A DNA stretch of 15,423 nt, from assembly GCA_947588325.1 (NCBI GenBank), contig CANPYH010000021.1, positions 1-15,423 on the forward strand. Reading direction: 5' to 3'. Both the position numbers and the translations under genes were made by a program. The notes under the pieces were generated by a model. That model made no database searches. It was not told where the DNA came from and saw only the letters and a list, made by a program, of their open reading frames with translations. Shown one piece after another: positions 1 through 8,007 of the stretch. The DNA is from an uncultured Clostridia bacterium. Lineage in GTDB: Bacteria; Bacillota; Clostridia; Christensenellales; Pumilibacteraceae. The first letter of the stretch is position 1. Each line of letters starts with the position of its first letter.

Positions 1-1
1 C

Positions 2-2587
2 CTCGACGTCAACACCACCATGGAGAACGTGCTTAACGGCGCCGATCCCACCTATGCGACGGCGCAGGGATATAAGAGCAAGTCGGACAATAACGGCACT
101 TTCAGCGGCGCGACGGCTTCCGTCGGCGAGTTTAAGTCGGACATATACAGCCCCTCTCTCATCGGCGACTATAAGACGGCGATAGTGTTTATAGGCAGAC
201 AGGGCGGCGAAGGCGGCGACCTGCAAATGACCCCCTATTTCGACGGAGGCAAACAGATTGCGGCGCACCAACTCCAGCTTATGCCATACGAGAAAGAAAT
301 GCTCGCTTTTGCCGAGCTGACCTGCGACAAAGTCGTCGTTATCGTCAACTCCCCCAATCCCATCGAGCTCGGCGAGCTGGAAGAGGATGAGGGCGTCAAT
401 GCTATCCTCTGGGTAGGCACGACGGGTTCGCGCGGCTTCGAGTCCATGGGTAAGATACTCACAGGCGCGGTCAACCCCTCGGGCAGACTGGTAGATACTT
501 ATTACCGTGACTTTACCAAGGACCCCACCTTCAATAACTACGGATATTTCTACTACACCAACGACGGCGACTTCGCGCACAGAGGCGAAGAGAGCGGCGA
601 TAAGGCGCACTTCGTAGAGTATGCGGAGGGTATCTACCTCGGCTATAAGTACTACGAGACCCGCTTTACCGACGAAGCGGAATACGACGAAGCGGTCGTC
701 TACCCCTTCGGCTACGGACTTTCCTATACCTCGGACAGCGTAACGCAGGAGCTTGGAAACGTCGCATATGACGCGGCGGCGGGCACCGTCACCGTTACTG
801 GTACGGTTAAGAACGCCTCCACCGAGTATGACGCGAAAGAAGTCGTGCAGATCTACTACGATCCACCCTATAATAAAGATGGCAGCAAGATCGAGAAAGC
901 GGCTAAAAACCTCGTCGCTTTCGATAAAATTTCCGTTGCGAAGAACTCGGAAGCGCCCTTCTCCATAACCTTCTCCGTCGAGGATATGGCGTCCTACGAC
1001 TATAAAGGCTATTACACGCAGGGCAAAGGCTCCTGGGTGCTCGAAGCGGGCGGCTATGAGATATTCCTCGGCAAGAACTCTCACGACTCCTGGGGCTCGC
1101 AGACCGTTTCCGTCGATAAGAACATAGTATATTCGGACGACTCGGCAGCGGCGATCGAGAACAGCGAGTATGTCGGCAAACGCGCTTCCGACCTCACGGT
1201 CGCTACCAACCAATACGATTATATCAGCGACTATATGGACGGTGACGGAGAGTTCGGCGCAAGCGGCGCGGTTACCAAGCTCACCCGCGAGGACGGGCTT
1301 ACAACGGAAACGCAAAAACCCGCAGGCAAAGCCGCTCCCAAAGCGGTTGTCGACCAGTTCGAAAAGTCGGCAAAGGGCACCTTCGACTATGACGCGAAGA
1401 TTACCGAAAAGTACGGCACGGCCGCTCCCGCTTCCAATCAGGATAACGGCTTGCAGCTCTCCGAAATGCGCGGCCTCGCCTATGACGACGAGCAGTGGGA
1501 TCTCCTTTTGAATCAGCTCGATTACACCTCAAGCGAGCTGGATAACATGCTCGGATACGGCGCGTTCAACACGGGTAAGCTCACCGCTATCGGCAAGGGC
1601 GCTACCAACGAATCGGACGGACCCCAGGCAATAGGCAAGACGGGCGCGTCGGACGGCAAGGGCGCGGCGTGCGCCTACCCCGCCGAAGTCGTGATTGCGG
1701 CTACCTGGAACTACAAGCTCGCGGAGAAGATGGGCGTTGCTATCGGCGACGAGGCAATGGCGCAGAACTCCAACGGCTGGTACGCTCCCGCATGCAACCT
1801 GCACCGCAGTCCCTTCCTCGGCCGCGTGTATGAGTATTACAGCGAGGACGCCGTCCTTTCGGGTTATATGACGGCGTATGTCGTGCAAGGCGCAGCCTCC
1901 CGCGGCTATACCCCCTACATCAAGCACTTCGCCGTCAACGATCAGGAGACGGGCAGAGTGGCGGTAATGACCTGGCTTGACGAACAGGCACTCCGCGAGC
2001 TTTATCTCAAGCCCTTCGAGATGGCGGTTAAGATGGGCACTGTCGAGGAGAAATACCTCGCAAAGACGGGCGAAAGCAGCTATGAAGTCAAGACCGTGAC
2101 GCGTAAGGCGGCGACGGGTATTATGACCTCGATGAACTATATCGGCGGCGTGTGGACGAGCCTCGACTACACCCTCTGCACCACCATACTTCGCGGCGAA
2201 TGGGGCTTCGAGGGCGTGGTAATCACCGACTCCGCGACCCCCGAGGCTAACCAGTTCAACAACGCTATGGCGGCAGGTAATGACTATTGGCTGACCTTTA
2301 TGCGCCCGACCATCGGCGACAAGACCTCGCCTGCCGCGCAATGGGCTATCCGTCAGGCAGTGCATAACCTCTGCTATGCCGTAGTCAACAGCAACTATAT
2401 GCAGAATGTCGGCCCCTATCAGAACGTAACGTTTACCATGTCCCCTTGGAAAATATGGCTGATTGTTATTGACGTCGTACTCTGTGCGCTGGTTGCGGCA
2501 GGCGTGCTCTGGATTATCATGCGCACGCTCGACGAACGCAAACACCCCGACCGCTATAAGAAGAGCGGGAAGAAACAGGAGAAATAA
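2..2587 (+). CDS. Membrane-anchored GH3 beta-glycosidase, permuted domains (5' partial)
   Basis: The reading frame is open from base 2, so the ATG at 20 is internal and the true start lies left of the window. Residues below count from that Met. The order is GH3 C-terminal domain (residues ~1-240), fibronectin-III-like domain (~250-360), then the GH3 TIM barrel (~480-800). This is the reverse of the usual order and is known from Ruminococcus/Butyrivibrio-type GH3 enzymes. The acid/base Glu should be E64 in GRQGGEGGD. The nucleophile should be D737 in GVVITDSATPE, where the usual SDW is TDS. KHFAVNDQE is the substrate-binding motif. A membrane segment at ~810-834 is followed by a Lys/Arg-rich tail, so the catalytic part should be extracellular. 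It is a paralogue of the GH3 gene at 3817-6804, which implies ~200 missing N-terminal residues. It would release terminal sugars from beta-linked oligosaccharides; the exact sugar cannot be told. Confidence 0.9.
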   Translation, partial: LDVNTTMENVLNGADPTYATAQGYKSKSDNNGTFSGATASVGEFKSDIYSPSLIGDYKTAIVFIGRQGGEGGDLQMTPYFDGGKQIAAHQLQLMPYEKEMLAFAELTCDKVVVIVNSPNPIELGELEEDEGVNAILWVGTTGSRGFESMGKILTGAVNPSGRLVDTYYRDFTKDPTFNNYGYFYYTNDGDFAHRGEESGDKAHFVEYAEGIYLGYKYYETRFTDEAEYDEAVVYPFGYGLSYTSDSVTQELGNVAYDAAAGTVTVTGTVKNASTEYDAKEVVQIYYDPPYNKDGSKIEKAAKNLVAFDKISVAKNSEAPFSITFSVEDMASYDYKGYYTQGKGSWVLEAGGYEIFLGKNSHDSWGSQTVSVDKNIVYSDDSAAAIENSEYVGKRASDLTVATNQYDYISDYMDGDGEFGASGAVTKLTREDGLTTETQKPAGKAAPKAVVDQFEKSAKGTFDYDAKITEKYGTAAPASNQDNGLQLSEMRGLAYDDEQWDLLLNQLDYTSSELDNMLGYGAFNTGKLTAIGKGATNESDGPQAIGKTGASDGKGAACAYPAEVVIAATWNYKLAEKMGVAIGDEAMAQNSNGWYAPACNLHRSPFLGRVYEYYSEDAVLSGYMTAYVVQGAASRGYTPYIKHFAVNDQETGRVAVMTWLDEQALRELYLKPFEMAVKMGTVEEKYLAKTGESSYEVKTVTRKAATGIMTSMNYIGGVWTSLDYTLCTTILRGEWGFEGVVITDSATPEANQFNNAMAAGNDYWLTFMRPTIGDKTSPAAQWAIRQAVHNLCYAVVNSNYMQNVGPYQNVTFTMSPWKIWLIVIDVVLCALVAAGVLWIIMRTLDERKHPDRYKKSGKKQEK

Positions 2588-2617
2588 TCCCTTTTAATAA
2601 GGCATTCCCCACCCCTG

Positions 2618-2662
2618 ACGGAGCGAGCAGTATCGACGATATTGTTCGCTCCGTTTCTTTTT
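2618..2662 (+). terminator. Rho-independent terminator of the first GH3 gene
   Basis: ACGGAGCGA (2618-2626) pairs perfectly with TCGCTCCGT (2646-2654). The flanking inner bases also pair, with G-U wobbles, giving a long hairpin. The run TTCTTTTT follows immediately. It lies 31 bases after the stop codon. Confidence 0.92.
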
Positions 2663-2691
2663 GCGGCACGTCGCTTTGTAAAAATCGGGTA

Positions 2692-2720
2692 TTGACTTTT
2701 AGGGCAAGGCGCGGTACAAT
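2692..2720 (+). promoter_or_regulatory. Sigma-A promoter of the SGNH lipoprotein gene
   Basis: The -35 TTGACT (2692-2697) and -10 TACAAT (2715-2720) are separated by exactly 17 bp. Transcription would start near 2727, about 30 bases before the ATG. With the terminator just upstream, this shows the esterase gene is transcribed on its own. Confidence 0.85.
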
Positions 2721-2757
2721 ATTTGAGGCGGGTAAAATCCGCCGAGGAGGAAAAGAT

Positions 2758-3735
2758 ATGAGAAAATCGAAGAATGTATCGGCAAAGGTATCGACGCTGC
2801 TGCTTTCGGCGGCGCTCGTCGCGGCAGTGTCCGTCTCCCTCGTCGGGTGCGCGCCCGCGGCGAAAAAGCTCGGAGGGATCGAGAGTTTTACCAAGAGCTA
2901 TTTCGCAGGCTCGGCGGAGTGTTCGAGCGCGGAGATAGACTTGTCGGAGTACGTCGACGCTAACGGCACGGAAGTCACATATTCGGCGGAAAGCGACGCT
3001 CCGAACGTTGCGGAGGTTACCGTAGACGGCGACAAACTCACCGTGGCCATGAAGAGCGGCGAGGGCGACGCGAGAATATCCGTCGACGTGCTGTCGGACG
3101 GCAAAAAGGCGTTTGAGCTTAACTTCACCGTGACTGCGGCGGCGATCGGCAAAATAGCCTGTATCGGCGACAGCCTGACCTACGGACACACCTGGCATAA
3201 CGAGTCTTATCCCGTCTATTTGCAGGAGATGTTAGGTAGCGGCGTTACCGTCCAAAACTTCGGAATTAACGGCGGAGCGGTGACGAGTTGCAGAACGCAA
3301 TACAACCCGCATTACAGCGAAACGACCGAGTATTCGGACAGTCTCGAAGCGAAGGCGGATCTGGTTATATTTATGCTCGGCACCAACGACTCCTTTAATT
3401 GGGAGAAAGCGAGCGAGACTTTTCGCGAAGAATACGCCGCCTACCTCGAAGCCTATCTCGACAACGGCGCGCAAAACGTAGTGGTTATGACCTCGCCGCC
3501 CACCCTGCCGAATAATCGGTTCGAAATTCCCAACGAAGTAGTGCGCGACAATATCTGCCCCATCCAGCGCGAAGTTGCCGCGGAATACGGGCTTCCCCTT
3601 CTCGACCTTCGCAATATCTTCGAGGCGCAGGACAACCTCGATCAATTCTACCGCTCGGGCGACGGCGTTCACCTCACCGTGCAAGGCGCGCAATTCGTCG
3701 CCTCCCGCCTCACCGAGTTATTCAAGACCATATAA
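2758..3735 (+). CDS. SGNH/GDSL-family esterase lipoprotein
   Basis: 325 residues. The start is the ATG at 2758, preceded by GAGGAGG with a 7-base spacer; an earlier in-frame ATG at 2692 lies inside the -35 box and is rejected. A lipoprotein signal peptide ends in the lipobox LVGC (Cys31), so the mature protein should be tethered to the outer face of the membrane. Residues ~40-128 resemble a small beta-sandwich (Ig-like) spacer. The SGNH hydrolase domain is ~130-325: block I GDSL with Ser139, block II NFGINGG (Gly169), block III GTND (Asn210), block V DGVH with Asp302 and His305. All four catalytic blocks are intact. Members of this superfamily are esterases or lipases. Between two glycosidase genes, removal of acetyl or other acyl groups from glycans is the likeliest role, but that is inferred from context only. 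Confidence 0.9.
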   Translation: MRKSKNVSAKVSTLLLSAALVAAVSVSLVGCAPAAKKLGGIESFTKSYFAGSAECSSAEIDLSEYVDANGTEVTYSAESDAPNVAEVTVDGDKLTVAMKSGEGDARISVDVLSDGKKAFELNFTVTAAAIGKIACIGDSLTYGHTWHNESYPVYLQEMLGSGVTVQNFGINGGAVTSCRTQYNPHYSETTEYSDSLEAKADLVIFMLGTNDSFNWEKASETFREEYAAYLEAYLDNGAQNVVVMTSPPTLPNNRFEIPNEVVRDNICPIQREVAAEYGLPLLDLRNIFEAQDNLDQFYRSGDGVHLTVQGAQFVASRLTELFKTI

Positions 3736-3764
3736 TAACCGCTCAAACAGCACCGCGCAAAGAG

Positions 3765-3794
3765 AAATGCCTGCCGAACATTCGACAGGCATTT
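3765..3794. terminator. Hairpin between convergent genes, probably bidirectional terminator
   Basis: AAATGCCTG (3765-3773) pairs with CAGGCATTT (3786-3794) around a 12-base loop that can pair further with one mismatch. It lies in the 81-bp gap between the convergent stops at 3735 and 3817. T-rich runs beyond the stem are short on both strands (CAATT; CTCTTT), so termination may be imperfect. Confidence 0.7.
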
Positions 3795-3816
3795 CAATTA
3801 GGGGGAGGAAAATGAA

Positions 3817-6804
3817 TTATTGTTTCTTCTTGTTCTTCTTATATTTGAGTGCGAAAATCGTTACAAGCACCGCGCCCGCTATCATGAGCAAGCCAATGAG
3901 TACGTCGATGATAATCAGCACGATCTTCCACCAAGGTGTGATGTGAATGATTTCGGAATTGGAAGTCATGCTGTTCATGGTGTTGCTGCGTGACATTGCG
4001 TAGAGCGTGTGTTTTGCACTTTCGCGCAGACGGAGTTTTACGGTAGGCGAATCGAGATATTTGCTCAAGCTGTCCATATTACCCGAAGTAAACTCGATAT
4101 CGTTACCCGCCATAAGACCGTCGATATAGTTCATTGCGCCAACGCCCGAGGATGACCAGGCGTCGGAGAATATCACGCCCTTGAAGCCCCATTCGCCGCG
4201 GGTTATATTGGTAAGAAGGTTGTAGTTGCCGCCAGACCAAACGACGCCCGTACGGTTATACGAAGTCATTATCGCAAGCGTGTTCCCTTCCTTGACTGCT
4301 AACTCGAAGGGACGTATGAACACCTCTCTGACTGCCTGTTCGTTGCACCACACGCCGACTGCATAACGGTTATAGTCCTGATCGTTAAGCGCGAAGTGCT
4401 TGACGGTGAGTATTCCGCCCTTGCTCTGACCGCCGCGCACGCACGCCGCCGCCATAAGCCCGTTAAGTACGCCGTCCTCGCTGTAATACTCGCTGTTTCT
4501 TGCGGAGAATGCGGAGCGGTGAATGTTACAAGCGGGAGCGTATACTACCTGATAGTCGGAGTGGAGCATTTCCTCACCGAACATCTGTCCGAGGCGCTCG
4601 ATAAGCGGTACGTTCATGGTCGCGCCCTGCAATACGGCGCTGGCGAAGCAGAACAATGTGGTTGTGCCGTTCTGTCTGTACATGCGAAGTCCCATGGGTC
4701 CGTCATAGTCCGCCGTCTGCGGAAGTCCGACAGAGTCGACTGCGCGGGTGGAAAGGGAGCCGTAAACGTTCAGCAGTACCTGTTCTTCCAGCGTCATCTG
4801 ATCCAGAAGTAGATCCCACAGCTCGGAGTCGTAGTCCTCGTTCCTGTACATTACCAGACGGTAGCCGTTATCCTTGCCGTATTCGAACTTCATATCCGCC
4901 GCCCCGGGGTCCTCCGTCGGGGTTTTGCATATGGAGAGGTCATCCACCATTTTGTCGTTAAGGCTCAGCTTTACGGTCTCTTTGGGGAAGGTGCCCTCCC
5001 AATCCTTACGGGTCAGATAGGTGACGGAGTTGTCTCCCTTGTTCTCGTAGCGGTTAATATCAACCATCGAGAGCTGTTCTTTGACGGCAAATCCGTTGCT
5101 CTCAGTCGAGTATATCTCATAGTCGTCCTTGGAGACCGTGATTTTCTCGGTGAGTTTAGCGTCGCCTTCCGCCGTCATTCCGTCGGCTACGGTCTTACCC
5201 TTTGCCGCGAGAATGTTGTTTACGGCACTGTGCGCGTTCTCGCCCGCCGTGAGGTAGTAGTCCCCCGCCTCGAGAATGTATGTGCCTTTGTTCTGTACGT
5301 CGAAGGTTCTGAAGTACTCGGCAGGTACGGTGACCTCGACCGTCGCATTCGCCTTGGGCTGGATAACGTCCGTCTTTGCGAAGCCGACAAGCTCCACAGC
5401 CGATTTCTCGATACCGTATTGTTTGTCATAGTCGGTGTAAGGGCGTTGCAAGTATATCTGCACCGAGCGTTTGCCCGCTACGTCGCCCGTATTGGTGACG
5501 CGGACGGACACCTTATAGTCGTCGCCGCTGCGCGAAGCCCTGAAGTCGGAGAGCGAGAAGGTCGTGTAGCTTCCGCTGTAACCGAAGGGATATGCGACCT
5601 CGGTGGAGTAGTTATAATTGCCCGCGCTGCCCTGGTTCAACACCTTGTCCTCGTAACGGGTCTCGTAGTAGCGATAGCCGCTGTATATGCCCTCGGCATA
5701 GACTATGTAGCTGCCCTCTCTGTTGCCCCACTGTATACGGCCTTTGAGGTCGTGATAGCTGTCGAGATTGCCGTATGTGAAGTCACCCATATTGGGCATT
5801 ACAGGCGAAGTCAGGTTATCATAGAGGTAAGTATCCATGAGCGAGCCCGAGGGGTTGGCTTTACCCGAGAGGATATCGCACACAGCCTGCGCCGAAACTC
5901 TGCCCGCGGAGCCTACCCATACGCATGCGTCAACGTCGGTTGTAAATGGCATTATGTTCTTTATGGAGAGCGCGTGATCGCTGTTAATGAGGAGTATGAC
6001 CTTCTTGAAAGTGTTGGCTTTCTTGAGTTTAACCACCTCTTCGAGCAGCGTCTTTTCGTCCGCGCTCAAGTCGAGATAGGAACCGTCGATACCGTCCGAA
6101 CCCGTCGTTCTGAGGTCGCTGTTCTCGCCGCCCTGTCTGCCGAATGTCACTATCGCCGCGTCGCCGTATTGTGCGAAGGAGGACGACGCCGCACTCTTTA
6201 CCCTATCCCAGGGCGCCTCGTTGATTGTGGCGGTACCCACGCCGTTAAAGCCGCAGCTCTCATAGTAAGACCACAATGTGCGGTTTACGCTGAAGTCTGC
6301 GTCCGAGAATACCGTTCTGAGCGAAGGGGATCCCGTCGGGTCGGTGCTTGCCGAGCCGCCTGTGACGTATACCCAATCGGCTGTGCGCTGTCCGAAGAAA
6401 CTTACCGAGGAGCCTGCCGCGAGCGGAAGTCCCTTGTTGTTATTCCAGAGAATAACCGAGCCTTCCGTCGCTATCTGGCGGTTCACCCGATCTATCTCTT
6501 CCCAAAGCGCGTCATAGTCGTAAGCCTGATGCGTGTAGTTGTTTTCGGTGACCATAACGGGCTTTCCTTCGGCGTCCTTCTTGACGAATTCCGACTTCCA
6601 ATACTCGAGGTCCTCGTCCGTGGACGTCTTGTTCACTATTTTGGTAGTCTTGAGACCGAAGTAGCCGTTTATCGTGTTCTCATAGTGAAAGGCGAGCGCG
6701 GTACCGAATATGAGAGCGGCAAGCAGCAACGCGAAGAAGCCTGTGAGTACGCCCCATACTATGGTTCCGGTTTTCCCTTTGATCTTTGCTTTTTCTTTCT
6801 TCAT
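3817..6804 (-). CDS. Double-anchored GH3 beta-glycosidase, permuted domains
   Basis: 995 residues. The start is supported by AAGGAG 8 bases upstream. There is an N-terminal membrane segment at ~13-38 and a second at ~959-986 followed by a Lys-rich tail, so the long middle part should be outside the cell with both ends inside. The order is GH3 C-terminal domain (~110-410), fibronectin-III-like (~430-540), TIM barrel (~640-950), as in the paralogue at 2-2587. Key residues are E227 in GRQGGENSD (acid/base), KHFALNDQD (substrate binding) and D881 in GVIFSDAW (nucleophile). The motifs look complete, so it is probably active. It is the last gene of a leftward operon, 69 bases after the carbohydrate-binding lipoprotein gene, with no clear terminator or promoter in the gap. 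It likely removes terminal beta-linked glucose or a related sugar at the cell surface; substrate not decidable. Confidence 0.93.
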   Translation of the reverse strand: MKKEKAKIKGKTGTIVWGVLTGFFALLLAALIFGTALAFHYENTINGYFGLKTTKIVNKTSTDEDLEYWKSEFVKKDAEGKPVMVTENNYTHQAYDYDALWEEIDRVNRQIATEGSVILWNNNKGLPLAAGSSVSFFGQRTADWVYVTGGSASTDPTGSPSLRTVFSDADFSVNRTLWSYYESCGFNGVGTATINEAPWDRVKSAASSSFAQYGDAAIVTFGRQGGENSDLRTTGSDGIDGSYLDLSADEKTLLEEVVKLKKANTFKKVILLINSDHALSIKNIMPFTTDVDACVWVGSAGRVSAQAVCDILSGKANPSGSLMDTYLYDNLTSPVMPNMGDFTYGNLDSYHDLKGRIQWGNREGSYIVYAEGIYSGYRYYETRYEDKVLNQGSAGNYNYSTEVAYPFGYSGSYTTFSLSDFRASRSGDDYKVSVRVTNTGDVAGKRSVQIYLQRPYTDYDKQYGIEKSAVELVGFAKTDVIQPKANATVEVTVPAEYFRTFDVQNKGTYILEAGDYYLTAGENAHSAVNNILAAKGKTVADGMTAEGDAKLTEKITVSKDDYEIYSTESNGFAVKEQLSMVDINRYENKGDNSVTYLTRKDWEGTFPKETVKLSLNDKMVDDLSICKTPTEDPGAADMKFEYGKDNGYRLVMYRNEDYDSELWDLLLDQMTLEEQVLLNVYGSLSTRAVDSVGLPQTADYDGPMGLRMYRQNGTTTLFCFASAVLQGATMNVPLIERLGQMFGEEMLHSDYQVVYAPACNIHRSAFSARNSEYYSEDGVLNGLMAAACVRGGQSKGGILTVKHFALNDQDYNRYAVGVWCNEQAVREVFIRPFELAVKEGNTLAIMTSYNRTGVVWSGGNYNLLTNITRGEWGFKGVIFSDAWSSSGVGAMNYIDGLMAGNDIEFTSGNMDSLSKYLDSPTVKLRLRESAKHTLYAMSRSNTMNSMTSNSEIIHITPWWKIVLIIIDVLIGLLMIAGAVLVTIFALKYKKNKKKQ

Positions 6805-6873
6805 TTAATTATCTCCTTATTTTTCTCTTCTCCGATTTTAATGTATCGGGGAACATTCAGCGCCGACTGCGTA

Positions 6874-8007
6874 TCAGGCGTCCTGCTCTACAACAAAATT
6901 GCTGAGCCACATGGAGCCTACCCAACCGCTGTTATTGGTGAATTGGAATCTGAGCGAGCATTTGCCGTCTTTCGGGTGCGCTTTGAAGTGTACTTTTATC
7001 TCCGTCCAGCCCTGCCCTTTGAGAGCGCCTGCGGTAACCACCTTATCTGAGTTCTCGAAAGAAAGCTCAAGCATGGTCGGTTCTTCGCCGCCACCGTCAA
7101 TCGGGTGCGAATAGTTGGGGTTTGCAAGTATGTTACTCAACGCTCCGTCGAAGTTGGTGGAACCCTGTGCATAGAATGTGAGAATGTACTTCTGCTCATC
7201 GACAAGATCGGGTATTGCAATGAAGAACGCTACTTCGCTTGTGGAGGCCTTGCCAAAGTCGCACTTTAAAGATTTGCCGCCCTTTGCGTACTCGACTTCT
7301 TTGTCAACAGTGACTACCGCGTCACCGAAGTATCCCGGACCGGACGTCCAGGGGCCAACATAATCGAAGGTATCGGGAAGGGTTATGGCATGTTCGGGAA
7401 TTGCGTCCACTACGGGCTGCGTAACTTCGGGAGTATCCTTAACCTCTTCCTTTGCCTTATCGACAACAAAGTTGCTGAGCCACATGGAACCAACCCAACC
7501 GCTGTTATTGGTGAATTGGAATCTGAGCGAGCACATGTTGTCCTTCGGGTGTGCGGTGAAGTTTACCTTCACTTCTACCCAGCCTTGATCCTTAAGCGCA
7601 GCGGGAGTTGTTACCTTATCCTTATTCTCGAAGGTAAGCTCCAGCATGGTAGGCACTTCGCCGTGATCGGTCTGATGAGAATAGTTTGCATTTGCAAGTA
7701 TGTTATTAAGTGCTCCGTCGAAGTTAGTCGAACCCTGAGCGTAGAATGTCAGCGTATATTTTTGCTCATCTACAAGGTCGGACATTGCGATATAGAAGGC
7801 TACTTCGGATCCTGCGGTCTTGTTGAAATCGCACTTAATCGACTTACCGCCCTTTGCATACTCGACTTCTTTGTCAACGGTAACTACCGCGTCGCCGAAG
7901 TATCCCGGACCTGCAAGCCAAGGAGCGGACGCCTCGAAGGTGTCGGGAAGGGTTATAGCATTTTGCGGCACTTCCTGAATGACAGGCTCGGAAACTTCGG
8001 GAGTATC
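6874..8007 (-). repeat. Tandem 570-bp in-frame duplication of a binding module
   Basis: Codons 565-754 (7438-8007) and 755-941 (6874-7437) encode two nearly identical modules. At DNA level the match is high over long stretches, for example GCTGAGCCACATGGA at 6900 and at 7480, followed by the same bases through the AATTGGAATCTGAGCGAGCA block. A diverged third copy (codons 379-564, 8008-8565) precedes them. The near identity points to recent duplication or gene conversion. Confidence 0.9.

Noticed and set aside
1529..2545. 338-codon minus-strand frame inside the first GH3 gene
   Set aside because: The sense strand holds an intact GH3 catalytic domain with correct motifs; the antisense frame has no motif or start signal.
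5230..7050. 606-codon open frame on the plus strand
   Set aside because: It lies antisense to the GH3 and lipoprotein genes, has no ribosome binding site and no recognisable domain. It is a by-product of codon bias.
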